NCBI GenBank assembly: GCA_004561445.1
Contig: SFVX01000001.1
Coordinates: 62,001 to 126,000 of the forward strand
From: a bacterium
GTDB lineage: Bacteria > Patescibacteriota > Saccharimonadia > Saccharimonadales > Saccharimonadaceae
DNA length: 64,000 nucleotides
Reading direction: 5' to 3'
The first letter of the stretch is position 1. Each line of letters starts with the position of its first letter. A model generated the notes under the pieces. The model saw only the letters and a list, made by a program, of their open reading frames with translations. It made no database searches and had not been told where the DNA came from. The position numbers were made by a program, and so were the translations under genes. This document shows positions 50,046 to 59,318 of the stretch, piece after piece.

Positions 50046-51240
50046 CGACGAAGCAGGACTCCCTAATCGCATTCCGCTAGCTGAGCGTATGCGGCCACAG
50101 ACGCTTGATGAGGTAGTTGGACAAGACGGCGTGATTGGTGATGGAAAGATTTTGACAGAAATCGTGCGTCGCAAAGAGCCGGTGAATATTATTTTCTGGG
50201 GACCTCCTGGTACGGGAAAAACTACCCTCGCGCGTATTATTGCACGCGAATTTGAAGCAGATTTTATCGAAATCTCAGCCGTTACGAGCGGCAAAAAAGA
50301 TGTTGCGCATGTGGTCGAAATCGCCAAGCAAAACTGGAATCTCAAAATTCGCACCGTGCTTTTTGTAGACGAGATTCATCGTTTTAATAAAGCACAGCAA
50401 GATGCATTTTTGCCACACGTTGAGAGTGGGCTAATAACACTGATTGGCGCTACAACCGAGAATCCAAGCTTTGAAGTGATTTCTCCACTACTCTCGCGTA
50501 GTCGCGTGGTTGTAATTCAGCCACTGAGTAAAGACAGTATCATGGAAGTACTTTTGCGTGCCATCAAAGCAGAAGGTGCACAAAAGCGAGTCGATATTGA
50601 GGCGGTAGCATATCTAGCCGAACTTTCTGGCGGAGATGCGAGGTCGGCGCTCGGCGATCTTGAATTGGCACTTAATATTAGTCCAGAGAAAGTCACAATA
50701 GAGACCGTCAAAGAGGCGGCCGGACGCAAAGTGCCAGGATACGACAAGAAAGGTGATGAGCACTATAATAATATCTCGGCTTTTATTAAAAGTATGCGTG
50801 GCGGTGATGATTCGGCGGCACTCTACTACATGGCACGCATGCTGAATGCTGGCGAAGATCCGAAATTCATTGCACGTCGCATGGTAATTTTTGCGAGCGA
50901 AGATATTGGACTGGCTGGAAACGGCGCTTTAGGGTTAGCGCTAGATGCTTTTATGGCGATTGAGCGAGTTGGTATGCCAGAAGGTGGAATAATTTTGTCG
51001 CATGTTGCTACAGCTTTGGCGCGTGCAAAAAAATCGCGTGAATCTTACAACGCTTGGGCAAAAGCCAAGGAAATGGCCGACAAAACAATGAGCCTACCCG
51101 TGCCGTTGCATCTACGCAATGCGTCGACAAAATTAATGGCCGACCTCGGCTATGGCAAGGATTACAAGTGGGAAGCTGGCTTTAAGGCCGAAAAGGGATT
51201 TCTCCCCGACGACATCGCCAACGTAAACTTCTTCAATTAA
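50026..51240 (+). CDS. rarA: Replication-associated recombination protein A (RarA/MgsA)
   Basis: RarA is an AAA+ ATPase that acts at stalled replication forks and single-strand gaps. At 404 residues it has full length: AERMRPQTLDEVVGQ, Walker A WGPPGTGKTTLA (about 65), Walker B LFVDEIHRFNKAQQDAFLP, sensor ATTENPSFEV and the C-terminal tetramer domain (SEDIGLAGNGALGLA, HLRNA). It overlaps the Nudix gene by 20 bp and meets the DUF167 gene tail-to-tail with a 4-bp overlap. Confidence 0.96.
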   Translation: MPKQDTNDEAGLPNRIPLAERMRPQTLDEVVGQDGVIGDGKILTEIVRRKEPVNIIFWGPPGTGKTTLARIIAREFEADFIEISAVTSGKKDVAHVVEIAKQNWNLKIRTVLFVDEIHRFNKAQQDAFLPHVESGLITLIGATTENPSFEVISPLLSRSRVVVIQPLSKDSIMEVLLRAIKAEGAQKRVDIEAVAYLAELSGGDARSALGDLELALNISPEKVTIETVKEAAGRKVPGYDKKGDEHYNNISAFIKSMRGGDDSAALYYMARMLNAGEDPKFIARRMVIFASEDIGLAGNGALGLALDAFMAIERVGMPEGGIILSHVATALARAKKSRESYNAWAKAKEMADKTMSLPVPLHLRNASTKLMADLGYGKDYKWEAGFKAEKGFLPDDIANVNFFN

Positions 51241-51458
51241 AATTCCAGGGTTTTCTGGCGAGATTTAGCACCGCTCGCAATGACGATGCTAGTTTTTGGA
51301 ATCCGAAAAGTCTTGGCGACCAATTCAACCAGCACCTTGTTTGCTTCGCCGTCATGAGCGCGGGCAGTCAAAAAGGCAACGTAACTGCCATCTGCCTGCT
51401 TTTCAAGGCGAGATAGCTGTTTGCTACCAGGTTTAACTTTGACTTGAATTTGCGTCAT
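51237..51458 (-). CDS. DUF167/YggU family protein
   Basis: This 73-residue protein has the DUF167 pattern: IQVKVKPGSKQ, YVAFLTARAHDGEANKVLVE, TSIVIASGAKSRQKTL. The function of the family is not firmly known. The ATG at 51458 overlaps the galU stop (ATGA), so the two are translationally coupled; its stop overlaps that of rarA. Confidence 0.9.
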   Translation of the reverse strand: MTQIQVKVKPGSKQLSRLEKQADGSYVAFLTARAHDGEANKVLVELVAKTFRIPKTSIVIASGAKSRQKTLEF

Positions 51459-52294
51459 TTGGTTCCAAAAATGACATTGTTGGCATGTAACCAACCCTCG
51501 AGCGAACCACCGTCGAGATATTCGCCACGAATAGGCATGACATGGATTTTTTCGCCCGCTTTAATGTGGTCAATGATAGGGTCGGTAATAAGGTATTCTT
51601 GGTCTTTTGGCCCAAAATCATGCGAACGGCAATAATTAACGACGCGTTTCAATAGTGATGGCGACATGATGTATTTGCTAATATTAATAAGATTGCTTGG
51701 AGCCTCTTCACGCTTTGGTTTTTCATAAATGCCAGAAAGAATACCATCGTCAACTTTTAGGATGCCGTATTTCTCGACTGCCTCCATTGGAACTTCGGTT
51801 GCAAGCATAGCAGAATCGTTTTTATCATTAATTAGCTCGGCGAGACGAGCAATATCAGAAGAACCATCAGCATTGTAGCTAAAATCATCTCCCATCAGAA
51901 CTGCGACTGACTCATTAATACCAAACTCTTCCACAACTTGCGCAACTGGCTCGGCACTACCGTAACGCGAATCCACGTTTTTCTGGCAATAGAAATGCAA
52001 AGTTACGCCTTCGCGGTCGGTCTTAGCGAGCGCAACGCGATCGCCTTTGCCGCGAGCAATCAAATAATTATTGAGCTGAGCGTTTTCCTCATAATAGTTC
52101 TTAATCTGCGAGAATGGCTTTTCGTCAATAACAATATAAATCTCAGAAATGCCCGCTTTAACACAGTCTTCAACTACGTAATCTACGAGTGGGCGATTGC
52201 CAATCGGGAGCATAGCTTTCTCGATAGTCTTCGTAATTGGAAGTCGACGGGTACCCCAACCGGCAACAGGAATAATAGCTTTTTTGATTTGCAT
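51455..52294 (-). CDS. galU: UTP-glucose-1-phosphate uridylyltransferase
   Basis: GalU makes UDP-glucose from UTP and glucose-1-phosphate for surface polysaccharides. The 279-residue protein shows the nucleotidyltransferase signature AGWGTRRLPITKTIEKAMLP, RPLVDYVVEDCV, VLMGDDFSYN (metal-binding Asp) and GPKDQEYLITD. A leader of roughly 25 nt with CGGAG lies before the ATG at 52294. Confidence 0.94.
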   Translation of the reverse strand: MQIKKAIIPVAGWGTRRLPITKTIEKAMLPIGNRPLVDYVVEDCVKAGISEIYIVIDEKPFSQIKNYYEENAQLNNYLIARGKGDRVALAKTDREGVTLHFYCQKNVDSRYGSAEPVAQVVEEFGINESVAVLMGDDFSYNADGSSDIARLAELINDKNDSAMLATEVPMEAVEKYGILKVDDGILSGIYEKPKREEAPSNLINISKYIMSPSLLKRVVNYCRSHDFGPKDQEYLITDPIIDHIKAGEKIHVMPIRGEYLDGGSLEGWLHANNVIFGTK

Positions 52295-52401
52295 GAGGAA
52301 AAATCTCCGTATATTTCCTATATTTTAACTGTTTTTGGCGCTTTTCTCAATAGCGCCCAGGAATCCCGAGCGCTATCTTAATACTTGTGCTTGTTTTTAA
52401 T

Positions 52402-53982
52402 TTATTTCTCGCGAATAATGGCTGGGAGCCAGTCGTTTGACGGCTCAATATCAAGCAAAGTCGAGATAGTACTGGCGAGATTTGCGAGGCCGTGGTCGCC
52501 TGGAACAAGTTCGTATTTGTCAGCATTTTCGGTGTCATCAACAATGACGCAAGGCACGCGATTAGTAGTGTGAGAAGTTTTTGGCGCGCCTTTCTCGTCG
52601 ATAAGTTCCTCTGCGTTACCATGGTCGGCGGTCACAATAGTAACGCCTCCAAGTTTATTCACGGCCTCAATTACGCGCTTCAGGCAGATATCAACAGACT
52701 CAACTGCAATCACGGTTGGCTCGAGCTCGGCAAAATGACCAACCATGTCGCCACCTGGGAAGTTGACGCGAAGGAATTTATACTTGCCACTCTCAATAGC
52801 CTCAATTAGTTGATCAGCAATTTCGGCGTGCTTCATCCATGGTCGAATATCAAATGGCACAGTATCGGACGGGATCTCAACTTCAGTTTCACCCGTTGGG
52901 ACATCATAGCTATTGCCGTTAAAATAGTAAGTAACGTGGCCAAATTTGACAGTCTCGCTAATAGCATACTGAGAAATACCGTGGTCAGCTAAGTGGCTCG
53001 CGAGCGGACGCTTGAAATGTGGCGTGCCGACAAGCGTATGTTCTGGGACATGCAAGTCCTCGTTATACTCGGTCATGCCAGCAAAATAAACATCTGGGCG
53101 CTGACCGCGGTCAAAATGAGGAAAATCATTATAGGTAAAAGCCATCGCCATCTCGAGAGCGCGATCGGCGCGAAAATCGAGATAGATCAAAGCATCGCCA
53201 TCTTGAATTTTGCCAATAGGTTCACCATTCTCGGCGATTACGAAAGGAGGCAAATATTGATCTTGAAGGCCAGGCTCTTCGGCGCGGTAGGTCTCGACCG
53301 CCTCGGTTGCGGAAGCAAATTGGCGCCCTTCACCGTGGACGGAAGTATTCCAGCCCTTCTCTACCATGCCCCAATCACTCTCGTAGCGGTCAGCAGTAAT
53401 CACCATGCGTCCGCCACCAGAAGCAATGCGATAATCCATATCATCGCCAAGATCTTGGACGAATTTTTCGTAGCGCTGAATGAATTTTGGCTCACTTTGC
53501 GGTGGCACATCACGACCATCGGCTAGCATATGTACACGAATATGCTGAATGCCGTCCTGTTTAGCGCGCGCAGTCATTTTCTCGAGGTGAGAAATATCAG
53601 CATGTACATTACCGTCGCTAAAGATGCCCATAAAATGCAAAGTAGAATTATTACTAGTGACGCGCGAGACGATATCTTTCCAGGTCTGAGTCTCAAAAAT
53701 CGCACCAGTATTTACATCATGCTCGACAGCTGCACTACGCTGCAGGACAATTTCGCCAGTACCAATAGCATTATGCCCTACCTCACTATTACCCATATCG
53801 CCGGCCGGGACGCCAACATATTCGCCAGCGGCGCCTAGTGTTGTGTATTTATAGCGAGAGATAATGTCATTTAAAGTTTCGAGTTTCGCCTGTTTAACGG
53901 CGTTTCCCTCGGTTCGATCAGAAAGTCCGACGCCATCCATAATCACAAGGACGACTGGGCCATTATAATGCAAATTGCTCAT
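52402..53982 (-). CDS. gpmI: 2,3-bisphosphoglycerate-independent phosphoglycerate mutase
   Basis: GpmI interconverts 3- and 2-phosphoglycerate in glycolysis using two Mn ions. The 526-residue protein (start MSNLHYNGP at 53982) has LVIMDGVGLS, the catalytic Ser region GDMGNSEVGHNAIG, SDGNVHADISHL, LADGRDVPP, FRADRA and the C-terminal metal site FPGGDMVGHFAE and TADHGNAEEL. The -10 TATACT ends 6 nt before the ATG, the same layout as radA, so it should be leaderless. The promoter is back to back with the next gene. Confidence 0.95.
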   Translation of the reverse strand: MSNLHYNGPVVLVIMDGVGLSDRTEGNAVKQAKLETLNDIISRYKYTTLGAAGEYVGVPAGDMGNSEVGHNAIGTGEIVLQRSAAVEHDVNTGAIFETQTWKDIVSRVTSNNSTLHFMGIFSDGNVHADISHLEKMTARAKQDGIQHIRVHMLADGRDVPPQSEPKFIQRYEKFVQDLGDDMDYRIASGGGRMVITADRYESDWGMVEKGWNTSVHGEGRQFASATEAVETYRAEEPGLQDQYLPPFVIAENGEPIGKIQDGDALIYLDFRADRALEMAMAFTYNDFPHFDRGQRPDVYFAGMTEYNEDLHVPEHTLVGTPHFKRPLASHLADHGISQYAISETVKFGHVTYYFNGNSYDVPTGETEVEIPSDTVPFDIRPWMKHAEIADQLIEAIESGKYKFLRVNFPGGDMVGHFAELEPTVIAVESVDICLKRVIEAVNKLGGVTIVTADHGNAEELIDEKGAPKTSHTTNRVPCVIVDDTENADKYELVPGDHGLANLASTISTLLDIEPSNDWLPAIIREK

Positions 53983-54020
53983 GTTTTTAGTATAACATAA
54001 GAGTAAAACCACCTAGCGTC

Positions 54021-54049
54021 TTGACTTTTTTGATGTTTTGTGCTATAAT
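54021..54049 (+). promoter_or_regulatory. Promoter giving a leaderless Sua5 transcript
   Basis: TTGACT (54021-54026), 17-bp spacer, TATAAT (54044-54049), preceded by TGC. The ATG is at 54058, 8 nt after the -10, leaving no room for a ribosome site. Confidence 0.88.
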
Positions 54050-54057
54050 GGAAGAAT

Positions 54058-54645
54058 ATGAAGGTTGTGGAACAAAAGAATTTTAAGGCCGCAATGGACG
54101 CCCTAAACAGGGGCGGAATTCTTGGTGTTCCAACCGAAACAGTCTATGGTCTCGCCGTAAAGGCAGATAATACTCCGGCAATTCGTAAACTACTAGCGCT
54201 TAAAAACCGCGAAGTTGGTAGTGGCAAAGTGCTTACGATGATGGTGGCCGACGTTGATCAAATGCAGGATTACGCCTACATGACCCGTAAAACACAGAAT
54301 TTTGCCCGCCATTATTTCCCTGGCGAGCTAACTGTAATTTTGCCAAAGCATCGCGGTTTTAAGCATCCATATTTTAATAATTTCGAGACTATCGGTATTC
54401 GTATTCCAGAGCATCAGTATATGCTAGATTTGCTCAAGAAGACTGGACCACTGCTTGTAACTTCAGCTAATCCACGTGGCGAAGCACCCTGCCGCAATAG
54501 CGAAGAGCTAATAAAACGCCTACCAGATGTAGATGCAGTAGTAAAAGGCGTATCGGGTGGAAACTTGCCGTCGACAATTATTAGTCTTTGCGATAAAGAG
54601 CCAGTCGTAGTGCGCCAAGGTGGACTGCTAGTTATAAGATATTAA
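54058..54645 (+). CDS. L-threonylcarbamoyladenylate synthase (Sua5/YrdC type)
   Basis: This enzyme makes threonylcarbamoyl-AMP for the t6A37 modification of ANN-decoding tRNAs. The 195-residue protein has the core YrdC domain: GGILGVPTETVYGLAVKA, LKNREVGSGKVLTMM, FPGELTVILPKH, IGIRIPEHQ, LLVTSANPRGEAPCRN, LPSTIIS and VVRQGG. It lacks the C-terminal Sua5 domain, so it is the short TsaC form. The gene is monocistronic with a strong terminator. Confidence 0.94.
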   Translation: MKVVEQKNFKAAMDALNRGGILGVPTETVYGLAVKADNTPAIRKLLALKNREVGSGKVLTMMVADVDQMQDYAYMTRKTQNFARHYFPGELTVILPKHRGFKHPYFNNFETIGIRIPEHQYMLDLLKKTGPLLVTSANPRGEAPCRNSEELIKRLPDVDAVVKGVSGGNLPSTIISLCDKEPVVVRQGGLLVIRY

Positions 54646-54676
54646 AAAGCTCCGAGATTTAATTCGGAGCTTTTTT
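54645..54676 (+). terminator. Terminator of the Sua5-type gene
   Basis: AAAAGCTCCGA/TCGGAGCTTTT (54645-54655/54664-54674) plus T-run. The region 54677-54805 shows no supported gene. Confidence 0.92.
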
Positions 54677-54805
54677 GCTGGTACGCGCCCACCCTGGGGC
54701 ACATTGGTTTGTTTTAATCCGCTGTTTATTTTTGTTTTCAGTCTCCACACTTTCCACATTTTCAGTGGAACCCCGTGAAGCGTATCAGCTTGGTTTTATT
54801 AAATC

Positions 54806-54840
54806 AAAAATAAGCGCAGGCGTCAAGGCGCTTGCGCTTA
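54806..54840 (-). terminator. Terminator of obg
   Basis: TAAGCGCA/TGCGCTTA (54811-54818/54833-54840) with an inner GGCG/GCGC-rich pairing; A-run 54806-54810 gives a T-run on the minus strand. Confidence 0.85.
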
Positions 54841-54863
54841 AAATCTGTTGTAAAATTTACCGC

Positions 54864-56048
54864 TTATTGACCAAAATCAGCATCAAGTAGAGCGTGGTCC
54901 TCGTCGTCATCTTCGGCAAAGGCATCTTTGCCGAGAGCAAGAATCGTATTACGCTCACCGAGCTGATACTTTTGATGCGGCGTACGGCGCTTAGATTCGT
55001 TTTGCGAGAGCGTGATAGTCGGAATTTCTTTAGATTGCTCCGCCTCTGGCTCGACCTCTGCGGCTTTGATCGCATCAATGCGTCGCACAAGCGCACGTAG
55101 GGCTTCAGTCAAGCCTTGATGAGCGGCTGAGGAAATTGCCATAATTTCTGCGTCAGGGTTGACGGCGTGGATGGCATCAGACTGCATTTTAATAATATCT
55201 GCGTCAACTCCCTCAGTCTTGGTTAGTACCACAAGCTCTGGGCGCGAGGCCAGCTCGGTGGAGTACTTCCTAAGCTCGCTACGAATATCTTGGTAAGCCT
55301 TGCCCGCATCATCAGTATAAACATCGACGAGATGCATAAGGACCTTGGTACGCTCAACGTGGCGCAAGAAACGATCGCCAAGACCTTTGCCTTCGGAGGC
55401 ACCTTCAATAAGACCCGGAATATCTGCAATTAAAAGGCTAGAATCGTCAACTTTAGCAACGCCGAGATTTGGTGTAAGAGTCGTGAATGGATAATCGGCG
55501 ATTTCTGGATGTGCGTTACTAACGACAGATAGAAAAGTAGACTTGCCAGCATTCGGAAAGCCAATGAGACCAACATCGGCCAAGAGTTTAAGCTCAAGCT
55601 CGCCATCATAGCATTCGCCTGGGTTGCCGAGTTCAGCAAGGCGCGGAGTTTGGCGGGTAGATGAGCGAAAATGCCAGTTGCCATAGCCACCTTCGCCACC
55701 GTGCGCCACGATAGCGCGTTCATTGTCATGAGTTAGATCTGCAACAATCTCGTCGCCTCGTTTGACGACAGTGCCGATTGGTACTTCGACAATTAAATCC
55801 TTGCCAGCCTTGCCGGAACTTTTTTGGCCAGAGCCGGCTTTGCCGTCTTCGGCGATAAGTTTTGGCTGAAAGCGAAAATCGATTAAAGTATCGACATCTT
55901 TACTGGCGACAAAAACCACGTCACCACCTTTACCGCCATCGCCGCCATCTGGGCCACCCTTTGGGATGTAGATTTCGTGACGGAAAGAAATTGCGCCGTT
56001 CCCGCCCTTGCCGGCTCTAATATAAACTTTCGCTGTATCAACAAACAT
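54864..56048 (-). CDS. obg: GTPase Obg/CgtA
   Basis: Obg is a GTPase of late 50S ribosome assembly and stress response. At 394 residues it has the glycine-rich Obg fold (KGGPDGGDGGKGGDVVFVA), the G domain (GFPNAGKST, FTTLTPNLG, DIPGLIEGASEGKGLG, VLTKTEG) and a degenerate acidic C-terminal tail (FAEDDDEDHALLDADFGQ) instead of a full OCT domain. The -10 TAAAAT ends 6 nt before the ATG, so the mRNA should be leaderless. Confidence 0.96.
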   Translation of the reverse strand: MFVDTAKVYIRAGKGGNGAISFRHEIYIPKGGPDGGDGGKGGDVVFVASKDVDTLIDFRFQPKLIAEDGKAGSGQKSSGKAGKDLIVEVPIGTVVKRGDEIVADLTHDNERAIVAHGGEGGYGNWHFRSSTRQTPRLAELGNPGECYDGELELKLLADVGLIGFPNAGKSTFLSVVSNAHPEIADYPFTTLTPNLGVAKVDDSSLLIADIPGLIEGASEGKGLGDRFLRHVERTKVLMHLVDVYTDDAGKAYQDIRSELRKYSTELASRPELVVLTKTEGVDADIIKMQSDAIHAVNPDAEIMAISSAAHQGLTEALRALVRRIDAIKAAEVEPEAEQSKEIPTITLSQNESKRRTPHQKYQLGERNTILALGKDAFAEDDDEDHALLDADFGQ

Positions 56049-56100
56049 ACAGATATTTTAACATATTTTTGGCGATTTGTAAAAATTCGCCGGTCGAATT

Positions 56101-57264
56101 TTACTTGTGGCCGTAGATGTAGTTATAGCCAAGTGCGTCATTCCAGTTCATCGTGGACTGATAGACATGATTAAACTTGCCGTTTGGGCCAGCATAGTTC
56201 ATCTCTTGAATCGTGATCGAGACGCCAGGATTGACGCCAACTACTACGCCGACGTGTCCGTAGGCGCCACCAGTAGATTGCATGACGGCACCATACTGCG
56301 GCGTGCGACCAGTGTAATAACTACCACTCAATGAGTAGAGCCAGGATTTTGCATTGCCAAGGCGACCGCCTGGGAGCCAGTAATTAGATGGCATATTATT
56401 ACGACGCCAATACCAAGCAAACCAAGTACAGTTACCGAAGGCGCCAGGGTTATTCTGCCATTTTGTACTGTAATACATATTAGACCAATAGCCATAGCTG
56501 CCGACTTCGAACATATTGTGACGACGACCAGAGTCACGAACGTAAGTATAGGTGTAAGTATAAGTTGGTTTTGGTTTTGGCGGGACATATTCTGGGCGTT
56601 CTTTCTCTGGCAAAATACCACCAGGTAAGATAATGCGCATGCCAGAAGTGAGTTCTTTGTCCTCAAGGTCATTATACGCAATAATGCCCGCGGTGTTTGA
56701 CTGATATTTTTCAGCTAAAGAAGCTACAGTATCGCCATCTTTGACAGTATAGACAATTCCAGCTACAGTCGGCAGGAAAAGAGTAGAGTCAACTGAGATG
56801 CTTTCATTTTTAAGACCATTACTCCAACGAAGCTGATCCTTAGTGGCTTTAAGCTTATTCTTAGTAATAATCGAATCGAGCGTATCGCCATCTTTGACGG
56901 TGTAAGAAATTACGCCACGCGAGAGTGACGAAGTATCGATAATGGTAGGCTTCTCGATGACGGTGTTTTCACCGGTACTAGTCGTACCAGTAACTTCATA
57001 GAGAGTGTTAACGGTAATATAGTTTTCACTAATAGTAGAGGCACTAGGTAAAGACACGGAGGTAGCAATATTAGCAATGGTGTAAGATTCGGAAACTTGA
57101 TCAGAAGTGACAGTGAAAGCATTATTATCATTAAGGCTAGCAAGAAGTGGCGTCGTGCTTTGATTGCTGTTCGGACGAGAACCAAAATACATGATACCAA
57201 AAACTAGCGCAAAGACTGCGACATAGGGGACTAATTTGATAAATATAAGTTGGAATCGTTTCAT
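56101..57264 (-). CDS. LysM-CHAP peptidoglycan hydrolase
   Basis: The 387-residue exported protein has an N-terminal membrane signal (LVPYVAVFALVFGIMYFG, about 12-29), two LysM domains (VKDGDTLDSIITKN at ~122 and VKDGDTVASLAEKY at ~174) and a C-terminal CHAP amidase/endopeptidase domain with catalytic Cys (GNCTWFAWYWR) and His (YGHVGVVVGV). It should cut wall peptides during growth or division, or on host cells. A TATAAT lies about 80 nt before the start, so this gene has a real leader. Confidence 0.9.
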   Translation of the reverse strand: MKRFQLIFIKLVPYVAVFALVFGIMYFGSRPNSNQSTTPLLASLNDNNAFTVTSDQVSESYTIANIATSVSLPSASTISENYITVNTLYEVTGTTSTGENTVIEKPTIIDTSSLSRGVISYTVKDGDTLDSIITKNKLKATKDQLRWSNGLKNESISVDSTLFLPTVAGIVYTVKDGDTVASLAEKYQSNTAGIIAYNDLEDKELTSGMRIILPGGILPEKERPEYVPPKPKPTYTYTYTYVRDSGRRHNMFEVGSYGYWSNMYYSTKWQNNPGAFGNCTWFAWYWRRNNMPSNYWLPGGRLGNAKSWLYSLSGSYYTGRTPQYGAVMQSTGGAYGHVGVVVGVNPGVSITIQEMNYAGPNGKFNHVYQSTMNWNDALGYNYIYGHK

Positions 57265-57373
57265 ATTTAAATAGCGTCACTGCCCACAAAGCAACGAGAC
57301 CTTCGGATTAAAGCGCTGATGCTTTTCTCGAGAGTCTGGATGTATTATAACATAATCGACCGAAAATAGAAAA

Positions 57374-58852
57374 TCACATGTAGCCGCAGCGAACCTTACA
57401 GTGTTCTTTGGCGTTGGCGTCATGCTCGGCCTGCGAGGTTGCATAGTAAGTTTTACCGTCGTCTCCGGTCAAGAAATAGAAGTAATTGTGCGAGGCGGGC
57501 TCGGCAGTAGCGACTAGCGCATTTTTACCCGGCGTCGAAATAGGAGTTGGAGGTAGGCCTTGACAGCGGCGCGAATTCCAAGGGCAAGTAATAGTAGTTA
57601 GGTAACTTAAATCAGAACGATCACGGTTTGGATTTAATTGGTCAGCACGGTAACCAATTATTGCATCAGAGCCTAAGACTTGGTTATTTTTGAGGCGATT
57701 ATAAAATACGCCCGCAATGGCTGGCATGTCGTCAACAAGATGACCAGCTTCTTTTTGCACGATAGAAGAAAGCTTAATTCCTTCATAGAGCGTTAAGCCT
57801 TGAGCTTTAAATTTTGCTTCTAGATTGTTTTGTTCGACAACGCGAAGCATCTCAGGAAAAACAGTCTGAGTCAAGATATCTTCGACACTCGCATTAGCGT
57901 AAACCTCGTAGGTATCACCATAGATGTAGCCTTCGATATTCGTATCCGTAGGGCGGCCATTAAAAAGCGGACTATCATATTGTTTATTAAACGCAGCGTC
58001 AATCTCAGCTTCGCCAAAACCAAGTGCGAGAAGCCTATTTTTCGCATCCATAATCGTCCCGCCTGGCAAGAAGGTGATAGATTTAATTCTTGCCTTAGCG
58101 CCATCGCAGAGTTGCTTTGCAATAGCCGGAACGTCAGCAGACTTTTCGATTTCATACGCGCCAGCTTGGAGTTTATCACCGATGTTGTTTAGCATTATAT
58201 AAACTCTGAACGCAAACGCAGATTTAATAAGGCCTTCTTTTTTGAGCAAATCAGCAATTTCCGCAGATCCACTACCAGAGTTGATTGTAATACCGACAAT
58301 TTCTTGTTTACAATCTGGGCAAGTTGGGGAAAGTTGAGACTTATACCAAGCAAAAGCACCAGCAAAGATAAGTGCGAGAACAACGAGCAAAATCCCGATG
58401 ATTGCGATAACGAAATGGAGTGGAGATTTGTGTTTTTTGCGAGACATGCCTTCTTTTTCGAGTTTAGTGTTTCTAATTTTGGAGCTCTGCGACTTTTCGA
58501 TGCGCACATTGCTCGACGGAGAGTTGTCTTTGATGTTTTGATTGCGCGAATGCTCGGTTGGAAGATTTGAAATATCAATAAGTGGCTTACGAGTAGACTG
58601 CACTTCTTCTTCGACTAGTAATGATTTATTGCTTGAAGTTTCAATATTTGCAGTTGAGCTGAGCGCCGACAGACCTTTATTATCTTCTAGAACTAGATCG
58701 TTACTAAAACCGCTAATACGTTCCAGCCCGTCCTCGGCTTTGCCCTCTCGAATAGTACCCGCTTCGACGGCCGACAACAGCTCGTCGCGAGCTGCATCGA
58801 GTCCAGAAGTATCGACTTCTTGTTTGGTTGGTTTCTTGATGTCGCTATCCAT
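57374..58852 (-). CDS. mltG: Endolytic murein transglycosylase MltG
   Basis: MltG cuts nascent glycan strands and sets their length. The 492-residue protein has a long cytoplasmic N-terminus (about 145 residues, Ser/Lys/Glu-rich), one membrane helix (FVIAIIGILLVVLALIFAGA), a LysM-like region and the YceG domain with the catalytic Glu in SSIVQKEAGHLVDD, then AGVFYNRLKNNQ. It follows ruvX by 10 bp with an AGAGAAG ribosome site, a pairing common in bacteria. Confidence 0.94.
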   Translation of the reverse strand: MDSDIKKPTKQEVDTSGLDAARDELLSAVEAGTIREGKAEDGLERISGFSNDLVLEDNKGLSALSSTANIETSSNKSLLVEEEVQSTRKPLIDISNLPTEHSRNQNIKDNSPSSNVRIEKSQSSKIRNTKLEKEGMSRKKHKSPLHFVIAIIGILLVVLALIFAGAFAWYKSQLSPTCPDCKQEIVGITINSGSGSAEIADLLKKEGLIKSAFAFRVYIMLNNIGDKLQAGAYEIEKSADVPAIAKQLCDGAKARIKSITFLPGGTIMDAKNRLLALGFGEAEIDAAFNKQYDSPLFNGRPTDTNIEGYIYGDTYEVYANASVEDILTQTVFPEMLRVVEQNNLEAKFKAQGLTLYEGIKLSSIVQKEAGHLVDDMPAIAGVFYNRLKNNQVLGSDAIIGYRADQLNPNRDRSDLSYLTTITCPWNSRRCQGLPPTPISTPGKNALVATAEPASHNYFYFLTGDDGKTYYATSQAEHDANAKEHCKVRCGYM

Positions 58853-58862
58853 ATCTTCTCTT

Positions 58863-59318
58863 TTATTTTAGTTTTTCTTCGAGTTCATGAAGGCGTGGGC
58901 TCTCGAGGAAGTCTTGCAGAATAATTGTAGCCGCTTCAGAATCGATGGTACCAGAGTCGCGATCCTGTCTCGTGACTAAGTGTTTTTTAACAGCTATATG
59001 GTCTTTTGCTTGCTCTGAGGTCCAAGATTCGTCCTGAAAGGCAAAGACTGCAGTAATGTTTTGAGCTTCAAAGTAGTCCTTGAGTGTCGAAATGAAATTC
59101 TGGACCGATTCAGTTTGGCGTGTAGTTTCGCCACTATTATTGCGCGGCAAACCCGAAATAATCGCTTTGGCATTCTCGCGCATAAAAAGTTTGGCGATTT
59201 CAGAAAACTCGTTACCGTCAACTGGAATCATTTGACGAGGCAAGGCGATGCGGATATCACTATCCGCAACCGCTGTGCCAATACGCTTTTCACCGACATC
59301 AAGTGCGATAATTCGCAT
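58863..59318 (-). CDS. ruvX: Holliday junction resolvase-like / pre-16S rRNA nuclease YqgF
   Basis: YqgF/RuvX family proteins process the 5' end of 16S rRNA and resemble RuvC. The 151-residue protein has ALDVGEKRIGTAVAD (first Asp), AIISGLPRNNSGE, FQDESWTSEQAK and the last acidic region DSEAATIILQDFL. The start overlaps the preceding stop as TAATG, so translation is coupled. Confidence 0.93.
   Translation of the reverse strand: MRIIALDVGEKRIGTAVADSDIRIALPRQMIPVDGNEFSEIAKLFMRENAKAIISGLPRNNSGETTRQTESVQNFISTLKDYFEAQNITAVFAFQDESWTSEQAKDHIAVKKHLVTRQDRDSGTIDSEAATIILQDFLESPRLHELEEKLK

Noticed and set aside
54677..54805. Possible DnaA boxes (TTTCCACA-like words near 54750)
   Set aside because: Only one or two imperfect words, no cluster and no dnaA or dnaN nearby; not an origin.
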